DNA of 15,050 nt from Candidatus Desantisiibacteriota bacterium (GCA_016209155.1 JACQWU010000113.1:1-15050), one strand, 5' to 3'; positions 7,097-14,917 are shown, counted from the stretch's first letter. Numbers and translations: made by a program. Notes: generated by a model not told the origin, from the letters alone.

Positions 7097-9238
7097 TTAT
7101 ATTCCAATTTTTACCTGCATATTTATTTTATTTACAATATCATCAGCAATTTCTATAATTTCTATTGGTGCTTTTATATCTTCACCAAGATACAACTGAA
7201 TAGCAGCAATTAGAGGTTCCAAAATCATTGAACTGTGTGAATTTTTTAATATATCAAGTGACTGTTTCCCATAACCCTTTGCTGTGAGACCAATAAATAA
7301 ATCGATAGCGCTATCTAAAGTTCCTTCAACATTTTTTGAATCTTCAAGATATTTTTTGGCAGGTTCAAGTGCTTCTTCCCATTTTCCTGATGCAGTTAAA
7401 ATTGAAGCAAGACTATGTTGAGAAGAAGAGTTATCCGGATATATTTCAATTGCTTTACGATAGGCTTGTTCTGCTTCTTCACAACGTTTAAGGTTATGCA
7501 AAAATAAACCAAATTTTCTCCAGATTATTTCACGTTCTGATTTATGTTTGATAGTTCTTCCATGAATTTGTTCTGCTTCTCTAAATAGTTCAGACTTCCG
7601 TAAATCTTGTTCTAGTTTTTCGTAAAATTTACTTTGTTCTTCACTAGTTTTAAGCACTTTTAGTGTAAATAATATTACCTCATATGAATTTTCCCCAAAG
7701 TGTTCTAATAAACTATTAATTTTATTCGGATTTGATTCAATAAATTTACGATAAATTTGTTCTATTTTTTTATATATTCCTTCGATTAATATAGAATTAA
7801 TGAGTTTACTATATCGAATATCCTCCTTAATCATTTTTTTTATTGAACATTTTAATTCATCTCTCATTGTAGAGTTCACAACCTTTAATTTATCTTTTAA
7901 AAAATTTATTAATGAATCTGGAATATCAGGTAAAATAAAAAATTTTGAAGCGGTTTCCTTAACTATTATGTTAGAATTACTAATTTGTTTAATAATGCTC
8001 TCATAAGCTGAAAAATGATCTATACGATATTCCGAAGGTAATTCACAAACTTCATTAGCAATATTTTTAGTTATATTGATGATGTCCTCATATTCATAAA
8101 AATTTATCATAAAATTAACAACTGCTTGAACCCGTTTTAAATTTCCTCCTCTGCGCCGCATTAAATAATAAATATTGTATAACCGCTCACTTAGTTGATA
8201 CCATTTTTTTCCACCTTTTTGATCTTGCACAACAACCGCGCCACGAGCAACTAATCTATTTAGAATAGAGCTTGTTTTATTTATATTAATACGGGCATAT
8301 TTTGAAATTTCTTTAGAAATGGCTGGATCCCAAATTTCTGCTAAAGCTAAATAAACTTTGCGTTCCTGGGGAGAAATATTATCCAAATGACTTTTAAAAT
8401 ACTCTGTATGGTCATCTACCAGTTGAATGAGTTTTTGCATTAATTCCTTAAAGGATAAATTTGCTCCGAAAGAAGAAATAATTGTTAGAAGTCTTGGATT
8501 CCCACCGGTAAGAATTTTAATCGGTCTTATGCGTTCATCATTCAGTTCTTCAGAAGTAATAGATTTCCATATTAATCTGCAATCATTATTATTCAATGGA
8601 TTTAATTCATATTGTTTAAATAGTTCAAACATAGCTTTATTAGATTTTTCTATTTCATTAAACCTGCTTGTTGCTGTTGCCAGAAGCATTATACGTGGTT
8701 CATCCTGCAAAACATGACGGAGTTTCCATGCATCATCGTCTGATATCTGCTCTCCCAAAAGCATATTGAAATTTTCAACAATAAGCAGGATACGTTTTTT
8801 TTGCTCATCAGCAAAATCCAATAATCTATTTAAAGCGCGTTCATTTAAACGAAATTCATCCTGTTCTTTTGCTAATTCTTCATAAGTATCATTCCACTCT
8901 TTAGTCCCAATCTGCTGACTTAGATGAAAAACAGCCTCAAGCCAGAATTCTCCGGGAGAAGAGACTTGGTAACTTTCTTCAGCAAAAATAAGTGGATACC
9001 ATTTATCTGATAATTTTTTATTATTCCTGGCTTCAACTGCTGCTCTCAATACAAGTGTTGTTTTCCCCGAACCTCTCGTTCCTATTATCATAAGATGTTG
9101 ATTTGAATTTCCAGAATTTTCCTCTATTACTTTAATAATGCTATTTAATCCCGTATACCTTGCCACAAAAGATTCAATCAGTTCCTGCTCGCTTAAAAAA
9201 GAAGGATTGTATTTAATTATTCGTTTGTTTTTTATCAT
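7097..9238 (-). CDS. P-loop ATPase with winged-helix and TPR region (STAND-like), 713 residues
   Basis: N-terminal AAA/STAND-type ATPase: Walker A GTRGSGKTT (53-61), Walker B-like RILLIVENFNML (149-160), LLATATS (185-191) as a sensor-like strand, and LTGGNPRLL (243-251), typical of archaeal-type ATPase/Cdc6-like folds. A winged helix follows (about 288-352; PQERKVYLALAE.. SSILNRLVARGAVV), then LYNIYYLMRRRGG. The C-terminal half is helical, with TPR-like units around 560-640 (CEEAEQAYRKAIEIYPDN). No membrane segment or nuclease motif is visible. The ATG overlaps the stop of the preceding gene by one base (TAATG), so the two are translationally coupled. Known relatives are conserved but uncharacterised; a signalling or defence NTPase role is inference. 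The frame is intact, although its partner is broken and the region around it holds gene fragments. Confidence 0.85.
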   Translation of the reverse strand: MIKNKRIIKYNPSFLSEQELIESFVARYTGLNSIIKVIEENSGNSNQHLMIIGTRGSGKTTLVLRAAVEARNNKKLSDKWYPLIFAEESYQVSSPGEFWLEAVFHLSQQIGTKEWNDTYEELAKEQDEFRLNERALNRLLDFADEQKKRILLIVENFNMLLGEQISDDDAWKLRHVLQDEPRIMLLATATSRFNEIEKSNKAMFELFKQYELNPLNNNDCRLIWKSITSEELNDERIRPIKILTGGNPRLLTIISSFGANLSFKELMQKLIQLVDDHTEYFKSHLDNISPQERKVYLALAEIWDPAISKEISKYARININKTSSILNRLVARGAVVVQDQKGGKKWYQLSERLYNIYYLMRRRGGNLKRVQAVVNFMINFYEYEDIINITKNIANEVCELPSEYRIDHFSAYESIIKQISNSNIIVKETASKFFILPDIPDSLINFLKDKLKVVNSTMRDELKCSIKKMIKEDIRYSKLINSILIEGIYKKIEQIYRKFIESNPNKINSLLEHFGENSYEVILFTLKVLKTSEEQSKFYEKLEQDLRKSELFREAEQIHGRTIKHKSEREIIWRKFGLFLHNLKRCEEAEQAYRKAIEIYPDNSSSQHSLASILTASGKWEEALEPAKKYLEDSKNVEGTLDSAIDLFIGLTAKGYGKQSLDILKNSHSSMILEPLIAAIQLYLGEDIKAPIEIIEIADDIVNKINMQVKIGI

Positions 9239-9906
9239 TATTTAATTCTCCGTTTAGCTGCCGGTATAAAATATGTACCAAAAGAACCTTTCCACCAATC
9301 CTGCAAAAGTTTAGAAATAAAAACATAACCTTTTTTTTCATGCTTTAAATACCCATCATGCTCAAGTAAACTCAAAACTTTTCTTAAAACTTCATCTTTG
9401 CCGCTTTCTATCTCATTACAATAAAAATCCATAGCTTCTTTACTCAAATATCCTGTCACTGCTGTTTCAGTAAGAATATCAAGAGTAAAAGGAAAAAGCT
9501 CTTTCCCTAGAACCATTTTTATTCTTTCTTCATAATGATTAAGTTCTGCATGACCTTTTGTGCTTAACATGCTTTCCTTATAAACTTTTTTTGCAATTTC
9601 TTTTGAGCAATGCATGCTGTTTAGCATAATACAATATTCATAAATAGAATCAAAATACAATTGTACATGATGCGGAATATTGCAACCCAATTTTTTTATC
9701 ATTAATTCACATACACCTTCTTTAAAAATTATTCCATAATTGTTAGCTAACGCTTCAAGGCAACCAACAGCAATTTGCTCCTCCCATGGTTTAAGCTCAA
9801 AAGGTTTAAGTTGATTAATTGTGGCACTTAACCCTATTTGCCGAAGAATTGGTGCTAATCCAATTGAACCTGTAATAACCATTGAAACTTTATTTTTATA
9901 ATCCAA
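9238..9906 (-). CDS. C-terminal part of a P-loop ATPase (ATPase_2-like) that has lost its nucleotide-binding half
   Basis: The 222-codon open frame (TTG start at 9906) encodes the C-terminal half of an ATPase_2-type protein: VSMVITGSIGLAPILRQ, FELKPWEEQIAVGCLEALA, LGCNIPHHVQLYFDSIYEYC, STKGHAELNHYEERIKMVLG, then a winged-helix-like end with LEHDGYLKHEKKGYVFISKLL and QDWWK. No Walker A or B motif is present. In-frame codons upstream of the TTG still look like family sequence (ETWLRQNCLDYKNK), so the TTG is probably not the true start but simply the first start after a lesion; further remains lie at 9907-10125. The stop overlaps the ATG of the 713-residue ATPase, showing that the two genes were once a coupled pair. 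I doubt that this product is functional alone. Confidence 0.7.
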   Translation of the reverse strand: MDYKNKVSMVITGSIGLAPILRQIGLSATINQLKPFELKPWEEQIAVGCLEALANNYGIIFKEGVCELMIKKLGCNIPHHVQLYFDSIYEYCIMLNSMHCSKEIAKKVYKESMLSTKGHAELNHYEERIKMVLGKELFPFTLDILTETAVTGYLSKEAMDFYCNEIESGKDEVLRKVLSLLEHDGYLKHEKKGYVFISKLLQDWWKGSFGTYFIPAAKRRIK

Positions 9907-10125
9907 ACAATTTTGTCTAAGCCATGTCTCATTAATATATCTATCTGACGAATATTCCCGGGGGATATATTGTAATCATCATCTTTTAGCATGCGATTTT
10001 TCTCCAACATCAATACTTTCAATTTCTCTTTTTATTGTTTGAATAATATTAGGGAAAATACTAAAAATTTTTTTCCATAGTTTATCATATTTTCGCGCTG
10101 CGATTGTTAATTCTAATATTCTGGA
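9907..10125 (-). pseudogene. Frameshifted, internally deleted remains of the middle of the same ATPase gene
   Basis: On the minus strand, 10125-9982 reads SRILELTIAARKYDKLWKKI, continues FSIFPNIIQTIKREIESIDV and ends in two TGA stops (9976-9981). The overlapping second frame reads LEKNRMLKDDDYNISPGNIR then QIDILM, which resembles the linker just after Walker B in this family. A further shift leads to the third piece, ETWLRQNC, in frame with the ORF at 9238-9906. The order of the pieces fits one ancestral gene that lost about 40 codons, including the Walker B strand, near 10000, and suffered a second small indel near 9935. The Walker A end is missing: homology stops at about 10125, where plus-strand hydrolase sequence begins. 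Assignment is from remembered family sequence, not an alignment. Confidence 0.6.
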
Positions 10126-10696
10126 CAAATTTATTAAGAGTCTTGATATCGGTAAAACAAATATTGTTGTTCATGATATTGGCGGTCCTGTTGGAATATT
10201 GTGGGCAATTAGAAATATTGAGAAAGTTAATAAAATAGTTATACTTGATACAACTTTACATCCTGATTTATCGTTACTTATGAAAATATTGCTTTTTTTA
10301 GTTAAAATTCCTGGAATTAGAAATTTGATTGTAAGTCCTTCCGGTTTAGTTATGTGTATGAAAACAGGAGTATATAATAAAAAAGTTATGACAGAGGAAG
10401 TTTTATCTGCATATCAGGCACCATTTATTTCTTTAAATGACCGTCAGGTTCTTTTGAAAACATTGACTTCGTTAAATATTGAGGAGTTAAATGAAATAGT
10501 TGAAAATATTTCTAAAATTAATGTCCCGATAGCAATTATTTTCGGAGAAAAGGATTTTCTGCTTGCAAGTGATATGAAAAAAGTAAGGGACATGCTGCCA
10601 AATGCAGGATATACTATTTTACCAGACTGCGGGCATTTTTTGCAGGTAGACCAGCCGGAAAAATTAAGTAAGCTTATTGCGGAGTTTTTAGCATAG
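10115..10696 (+). pseudogene. Alpha/beta hydrolase (haloalkane dehalogenase-like), 5'-truncated
   Basis: From about 10115 the plus frame reads NILDKFIKSLDIGKTNIVVH and then DIGGPVGILWAIRN, the nucleophile-elbow motif HDxGGP of dehalogenase-type alpha/beta hydrolases; the likely nucleophile Asp codon is 10175-10177. The acid loop (VPIAIIFGEKDFLLASDM) and the catalytic His (LPDCGHFLQVDQPEKL) are present and the stop is at 10694-10696. Normal members have roughly 80-100 residues before the elbow; here there are about 20, and upstream sequence belongs to another gene on the opposite strand. The first usable start (TTG 10199) lies after the nucleophile, has no Shine-Dalgarno, and would give 165 residues without it. 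So this is the 3' two-thirds of a gene cut at a rearrangement junction and most likely inactive. Confidence 0.75.
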
Positions 10697-10756
10697 ATTA
10701 TTTTAGTCAAACATTCAGTCAGAGATAAGAAAAAGATGATTAAAATTAGTTTTGAC

Positions 10757-10779
10757 AGGATTAAGCTGAAGGTTGAAGC
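10757..10779 (+). repeat. Possible degenerate copy of the GACTGAAGG repeat
   Basis: AGGATTAAGCTGAAGGTTG followed by AAGC resembles the core of copies 1-3 (GGATAGACTGAAGGTAGAAGGC) with a few changes. It lies between the truncated hydrolase and the Ig-like fragment. The similarity is visible but short, so chance cannot be excluded. Confidence 0.35.
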
Positions 10780-10804
10780 AATGAGCAATGGGAAGGACAA
10801 GGTT

Positions 10805-10884
10805 ACAAATGAAAATACTCTAACAAGTATTAGCTTAACCGGAACCGATCCTGACGGCGATACATTAACATATATCATAGTCTC
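10805..10884 (+). pseudogene. Fragment of an Ig/cadherin-like repeat protein
   Basis: In one plus frame the sequence reads TNENTLTSISLTGTDPDGDT then LTYIIVS. The TGTDPDGDTLTY pattern is typical of cadherin-like/Ig-like tandem domains of large secreted proteins (such as those with VTLTGTDPDGDTLTYTIV). Only about 27 residues remain: the ORF around it (10736-10999) begins with repeat-derived sequence and ends in a palindrome and the opposite-strand gene. It is therefore a scrap of a much larger gene, not a functional gene. Confidence 0.6.
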
Positions 10885-10900
10885 ATCAATTGTCAATTAC

Positions 10901-10939
10901 ATTGTAGTTTACGGGCTTGATAAATCAAGCCACTACAAT
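10901..10939. repeat. Palindromic element (REP/MITE-like hairpin)
   Basis: ATTGTAGT (10901-10908) pairs perfectly with ACTACAAT (10932-10939), and GGCTTGA (10914-10920) pairs with TCAAGCC (10925-10931) around a TAAA loop, leaving a five-base bulge (10909-10913) on one side. It lies between convergent units, so it could also slow transcription, but no T-run follows directly. Its form is that of the dispersed palindromes found in many bacterial genomes; only one copy is in the window. Confidence 0.6.
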
Positions 10940-10942
10940 ACT

Positions 10943-10966
10943 AAATTTTCAAGATGGAAATTTTTT
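10943..10966 (+). terminator. Weak terminator-like hairpin with T-run
   Basis: AAATTTTC (10943-10950) can pair with GGAAATTT (10956-10963, one G-T pair) around a five-base loop, and the T-run extends to 10966. The stem is almost all A-T and therefore weak. It would end plus-strand transcription before the convergent formate dehydrogenase operon. Confidence 0.25.
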
Positions 10967-10974
10967 GCAGTTTC

Positions 10975-11799
10975 CTATCGAATGGTAAGTAGTTTTTGAA
11001 TTTGTTCCAGTGTAAATACAGGGCCGTCCTTGCAGACATAATATTCGCCCATTGTGCAGTGTCCGCATTTTCCGGCACCGCACTTCATCATGCGTTCCAT
11101 GGAAATAAATATTTTTTGCCCGTCTATTTTATGTTTTTTTAATTCTTCGAGCACATACGGAATCATAACAGGCGGTCCGCAAATAAAAGCAGATGTATTA
11201 TCAGGATTTATTTTAAGTTTTGATAAAAGAGCGGCAACTGAACCTATGTTGCATTGCCACGATTTGTCTTTCGGGCAATCCACGGTGAGATGTAAATCAA
11301 GGTCTTTTTCTTTTGGCCAGTTTGCCAGGTCTTCTTTATAAACCAGATCTATATCTGTTCTTGCTCCATAACAAATTGTAAGCTTTTCATAATTTCCCCG
11401 GTGAGATAAAATGTATGTAATAAAAGATTTAAGAGGAGCAAGTCCGATTCCTCCGCCTATTATAAGGATATTATTTTTTTGTGATTTTTTTACCGGGAAA
11501 CCGTTCCCGAACGGGCCTCGCATTCCGAGTAAAGCATCCTTTTTTAATTCAAATAACCGGCAGGTGATGGTTCCTGTTTTTTTTACGCTTATCGAAATTT
11601 TATTATTGCGGCAGGATACAACGCTGAACGGAGCCTCCCCGTAACCGAATATTGATAATTCTATAAGTTGTCCGGGAATGAATTTAAAATTTTTATAATC
11701 ATTTTCATTTTCAAAACTAAATTCAAAGCTTTTAATTTCCGGAGTTTCTTCCTTTGAATTATCCAGTGTAATTAATTTCGGCAAATAAATATTATCCAT
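10975..11799 (-). CDS. FAD/NAD(P)-binding electron-transfer subunit (HydG/sulfhydrogenase gamma-like)
   Basis: A 274-residue ferredoxin-NAD(P)+ reductase-type protein of the family that forms the NAD(P)-reactive subunit of sulfhydrogenases and some formate dehydrogenases. The FAD-binding barrel has PGQLIELSIFGYGEAPFS (about 43-60) and GMRGPFGNGFP; the NAD(P) domain has ILIIGGGIGLAPLKSF and FICGPPVMIPYV; the C-terminus binds a 2Fe-2S cluster through CGAGKCGHCTMGEYYVC (C-x4-C-x2-C-x7-C). It is the last gene of the operon, 16 bases after the HydB-like gene. In this setting it would exchange electrons between the Fe-S chain and NAD(P)H. PyrK and anaerobic sulfite reductase B are relatives, but the neighbour supports the HydG-like assignment. 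No defect seen. Confidence 0.9.
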   Translation of the reverse strand: MDNIYLPKLITLDNSKEETPEIKSFEFSFENENDYKNFKFIPGQLIELSIFGYGEAPFSVVSCRNNKISISVKKTGTITCRLFELKKDALLGMRGPFGNGFPVKKSQKNNILIIGGGIGLAPLKSFITYILSHRGNYEKLTICYGARTDIDLVYKEDLANWPKEKDLDLHLTVDCPKDKSWQCNIGSVAALLSKLKINPDNTSAFICGPPVMIPYVLEELKKHKIDGQKIFISMERMMKCGAGKCGHCTMGEYYVCKDGPVFTLEQIQKLLTIR

Positions 11800-11815
11800 A
11801 AATTTCCTCGTTCTA

Positions 11816-12841
11816 TTAATAATTTATAATTTTTTTTGCAACTTCATACATGCCGATATGTCCGAAGCAAATATCGCATCTTCCGCATCCAACGCATCCG
11901 GGATAATTGAAATCTTTTATTGTGTATAAAAGTTTATGCAGGAATTTATGTCTCAATCTTTCCGCAAGTGATTTTCTGGGATTTGAGCCCCCTGCCATTT
12001 CTGTGAAACCGCGGTACGTGCAGGCATCCCATACTCTTACTCTATCGCCTGTATTATCAGAATAAGCTTTATCCACAACATTAAAACATGTGCATACCGG
12101 ACATATATAAGTGCAGCTGCCGCAGTCCACACAATTTAGGGCGAGTGTCTCCCAGAAAGAAAATTCTATTTCTTTATTTTGAATCCTTTTGACTACAGTC
12201 GAAAAGTCTATGCCGCGATTTAATTTCCCTTCAGCCTGTAGAAATATTTCAAACTGTTCTTCTATTTCAGTTTTATAAATATTTTTGAAAAACCAGCGGT
12301 AATTTTTTATTAATTCTGCACCTTTTTGACTTCCTATTTCGATTAAATATTTATTTTCCATAGGAGTCAATTGTAAATCAAACCCTGATTTAAGATAGGG
12401 ACCGCTTCTTGTTGATTCACAAAAAGAAGTATCGAATGGATTGGTGCATACTATATTAATAAGTGTAATATTTTCAAGTCTTGATTTGAAATAATTATCT
12501 ATAGGCTGTCTTAAAAAAAAGTCGCTTAAAATTTTTATACTTTTAACGTCACAGGAATGTAATCCGAATAATATTTTTCCAAAATTTTCCGGTTTATATT
12601 CTTTTATGTTCTTCGATTCATAATTAAACAGATATTCTATTTGCGGAAAAAGGATATTTTTAGGTGACGGAAGCATCTGATTATAATTTATAATTACATC
12701 TTCAATTTTTTTTAAGGGCCCGAATAATATATCTTTCCCGCGTCCGGGTATAGGAGCTAATATTTCAAATTGCATTTGGAGCTTTCGGAGTAAAGGGAGT
12801 ATATGATCGGCTTTAATAATATATCTATTTTCTGTATCCAT
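11816..12841 (-). CDS. 4Fe-4S electron-transfer subunit (HydB/sulfhydrogenase beta-like)
   Basis: A 341-residue cytoplasmic protein of the sulfhydrogenase beta/anaerobic sulfite reductase A family, which wires a catalytic subunit to the flavin subunit. The early part has PIPGRGKDILFGPL and FGLHSCDVKSIKILSDFF, typical of the family. Two ferredoxin-like motifs follow: CVDCGSCTYICPVCTCF (about 236-252) and CVGCGRCDICFGHIGM near the C-terminus. WDACTYRGFTEMAGG..PR between them is also a family signature. It lies 15 bases after fdhA and 16 bases before the HydG-like gene, which indicates one operon and a heterotrimeric formate-NAD(P) oxidoreductase; a membrane subunit is absent, so the complex would be soluble. 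Confidence 0.9.
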   Translation of the reverse strand: MDTENRYIIKADHILPLLRKLQMQFEILAPIPGRGKDILFGPLKKIEDVIINYNQMLPSPKNILFPQIEYLFNYESKNIKEYKPENFGKILFGLHSCDVKSIKILSDFFLRQPIDNYFKSRLENITLINIVCTNPFDTSFCESTRSGPYLKSGFDLQLTPMENKYLIEIGSQKGAELIKNYRWFFKNIYKTEIEEQFEIFLQAEGKLNRGIDFSTVVKRIQNKEIEFSFWETLALNCVDCGSCTYICPVCTCFNVVDKAYSDNTGDRVRVWDACTYRGFTEMAGGSNPRKSLAERLRHKFLHKLLYTIKDFNYPGCVGCGRCDICFGHIGMYEVAKKIINY

Positions 12842-12856
12842 TTGTTTTTTGCCTTT

Positions 12857-14545
12857 TTAAATTTTTTCCAGTCTCACTGCGCAAACTTTATATTCAGGTA
12901 TTTTAGATTTTGGATCAAGAGCTGAGTTTGTAAGGAGATTAATAGTCTGATTAAATACATGCAGTGTTAAAAATACAACACCTTTTTTAATTGTATCCGT
13001 CACTTTAGCTTTAATTTTCACTTCTCCGCGGCGTGAAGTTATTTTCACAATATCCCCGTTTTTTATTTTTAATTTTTCAGCATCTTGAGGATTTATTTCA
13101 ATATATTCATATTTACACTCTCGTTCGAGTGTACTCGATTTATATGTCATTGTTCCGGCATGCCAGTGATAATAACTTCGTCCTGTAGTTAGAATAAACG
13201 GATATTCATTATCAGGCACTTCAGCAGGAGGAGTAAATTCATCAGGTGTAAAATGTCCGCGCTCCCTTGTGAAATGGCCTTTATGCAGGAAAGGAGTTCC
13301 TTCATGATTTCTATCAAAACACGGCCATTGTAAGCCGAAATTATTCACAAGTCTGTCATGAAAAATACCGCCGTAAATAGGAGTGAGAAGTGCAATTTCC
13401 TCCAGTATTTCTTTAGGGGAAGAGTATTCCATTTTATACCCCATCCGCTCAGATAATTTAGAGATAATCTTCCAGTCAGGCCAATTATCACCGATTTCAG
13501 GAAGGGCTTTTTCCAGCCATTGAACTCTTCTCTCCGAATTCGTAAAAGTGCCTTCTTTTTCGGCAAAACTTGCACCCGGTAAAATCACATCCGCAAATTG
13601 AGCTGTTTCAGTTAAAAAGATATCCTGCACAACTAAAAAATCGAGATTTTCAAGTCCTCTTTTTATCATATTTAAATCAGGATGATTTACCGCCGGATTT
13701 TCACCTATAATATACATTGCTTTAAGTTTTTTTTCTCCCGAGAGTTCCATCATTTCAATTTCTGTCAGGCCAGGATTTTGCGGAAGGGAGACACCCCATG
13801 CCAGTTCAAATTTTTTTCTGGAAGTTTCATCCTCAACTTTTTGATATCCGGAATATACATTTGGAAGAGCTCCCATATCACAGGACCCCTGAACGTTATT
13901 TTGCCCGCGCAAAGGATTAAGACCGGTGCGCGGATATCCGACATGAGCTGTAAGCATAGATAGATCTGCCAGAGCAAGCACATTGTCCGTACCGGTTATA
14001 TGCTGAGTTATTCCAACCGAATATATTATCATTGCACGTTTGGCGCGCGCATATATTCTTGACGCTTTTATTAAATCTTTAGCTGGAATACCGGTTATTT
14101 TTTCGACATATTCACTGCTAAATTTAGCTATGTGATTTACTAAAGCATTATAATTTTCAGTTCGAAGTTCAATAAATGTGCGGTCAGCGAGGCCCTCATC
14201 AACAATTATTTTCATCATACCGTTTATCCATGCAATATCAGTTCCGGGAAACTGCGCAAGGTGAATCTTTGCAAAGTTAGTCAGATACGTTTTTCGGGGA
14301 TCAACAACAATAAGAACAGCTCCTTTTCGTGTGGCATTGATTATTCTTTCACCAATCATCGGGTGCTGTTCTGTTGTGTTGGAGCCTGTAACAAGAATTA
14401 CATCCGCTTCTTCAATTTCATTAATGGAATTCGTCATTGCTCCAGATCCGAAAGCTGCTGACAGTCCCGCAACAGTTGAAGAATGGCATACCCGGGCGCA
14501 ATTATCCACATTATTTGTACCCAAGACCGCGCGCGCAAATTTCAT
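12857..14545 (-). pseudogene. fdhA: Formate dehydrogenase catalytic subunit, main fragment of a broken fdhA
   Basis: The 562-residue product is the molybdopterin-binding bulk of FdhA, oxidising formate to CO2. Counting from the ATG at 14545 the metal-ligand region is GTNNVDNCARVCHSSTVAGL, with Cys20 where other formate dehydrogenases have selenocysteine, followed by His21; GQNNVQGSCDMGALPN and FLTETAQFADVILPGASFAE are further family marks, and the C-terminal cofactor domain ends NSALDPKSKIPEYKVCAVR. The ATG is not the natural start: codons upstream in the same frame read TSSSKCTNEENYLAMKFARA, which is conserved FdhA sequence. About 40 codons that normally join this to the N-terminal Fe-S domain are missing, so the gene is split from the fragment at 14548-14766. 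Beyond that the frame is clean for 1.7 kb. It leads the operon with the HydB- and HydG-like genes. Confidence 0.88.
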
Positions 14546-14547
14546 AG

Positions 14548-14766
14548 CTAAATAATTTTCTTCATTTGTACATTTAGAAGAACTTGTTTTAGTCTATACG
14601 GGGATGAAATCATCTCGGGAAGTCCCCATGCTTTAACACAAAGCTTGCCTCTTGAAACAGGATGATTTTTACTTGGAATTATTCCGATAACCTTATCTTT
14701 TTCCGTTTGAAGATAAAATCCGCATCCGCAAGCACAATAAGGACAAATAGTTAAAGCCTGATTCAT
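14548..14766 (-). pseudogene. fdhA: Formate dehydrogenase, N-terminal 4Fe-4S fragment of broken fdhA
   Basis: This 72-residue product is the N-terminal molybdopterin-oxidoreductase Fe4S4 domain: TICPYCACGCGFYL (C8, C11, C15) and SRGKLCVKAWG (C43) would hold the cluster. Family similarity runs to SSPYRLKQ (about residue 60); the last dozen residues (VLLNVQMKKII) are out-of-frame reading of the codons for TSSSKCTNEENYLA in the other frame. So the two frames overlap at 14548-14590, and a deletion of about 110-120 bases near 14585-14595 explains the break. A ribosome binding site (AAAGGA, complement of about 14775-14780) precedes the ATG, so this part is still positioned as the real gene start. 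Confidence 0.85.
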
Positions 14767-14843
14767 TAATTTTTCCTTTAATTCATCCTGTAGAAAAATG
14801 AAAATTAAGCAAATAAATGTTATAATAAATATAGCACATAATA

Positions 14844-14871
14844 TTTATAAAAACAAAGTTTTGATTTGCAA
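14844..14871 (-). promoter_or_regulatory. Possible promoter of the formate dehydrogenase operon
   Basis: On the minus strand TTGCAA (14871-14866), 16 bases, then TATAAA (14849-14844), about 75 bases before the fdhA ATG. The match is moderate and the region is AT-rich. No molybdate or tungstate riboswitch-like structure was recognised in the leader. Confidence 0.3.
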
Positions 14872-14888
14872 AAACAGATTCCTGTGGG

Positions 14889-14917
14889 TTGACATTGAAA
14901 AAATGGTTTGTTACAAT
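14889..14917 (+). promoter_or_regulatory. Strong sigma-70-type promoter reading into the tandem repeat
   Basis: A perfect TTGACA (14889-14894), exactly 17 bases, and TACAAT (14912-14917, five of six). The start would be about 14924, ten bases before the repeat array. Two adjacent ATGs (14930, 14933) open a frame that stays free of stops through the array to the window end, but there is no Shine-Dalgarno. Confidence 0.6.

Noticed and set aside
13345-13983. Small ORFs overlapping fdhA on both strands
   Set aside because: They overlap conserved FdhA sequence in other frames and lack their own signals.
14470-14490. Selenocysteine codon in fdhA
   Set aside because: The metal-ligand position is an ordinary Cys codon (ARVCH); no TGA is present there.
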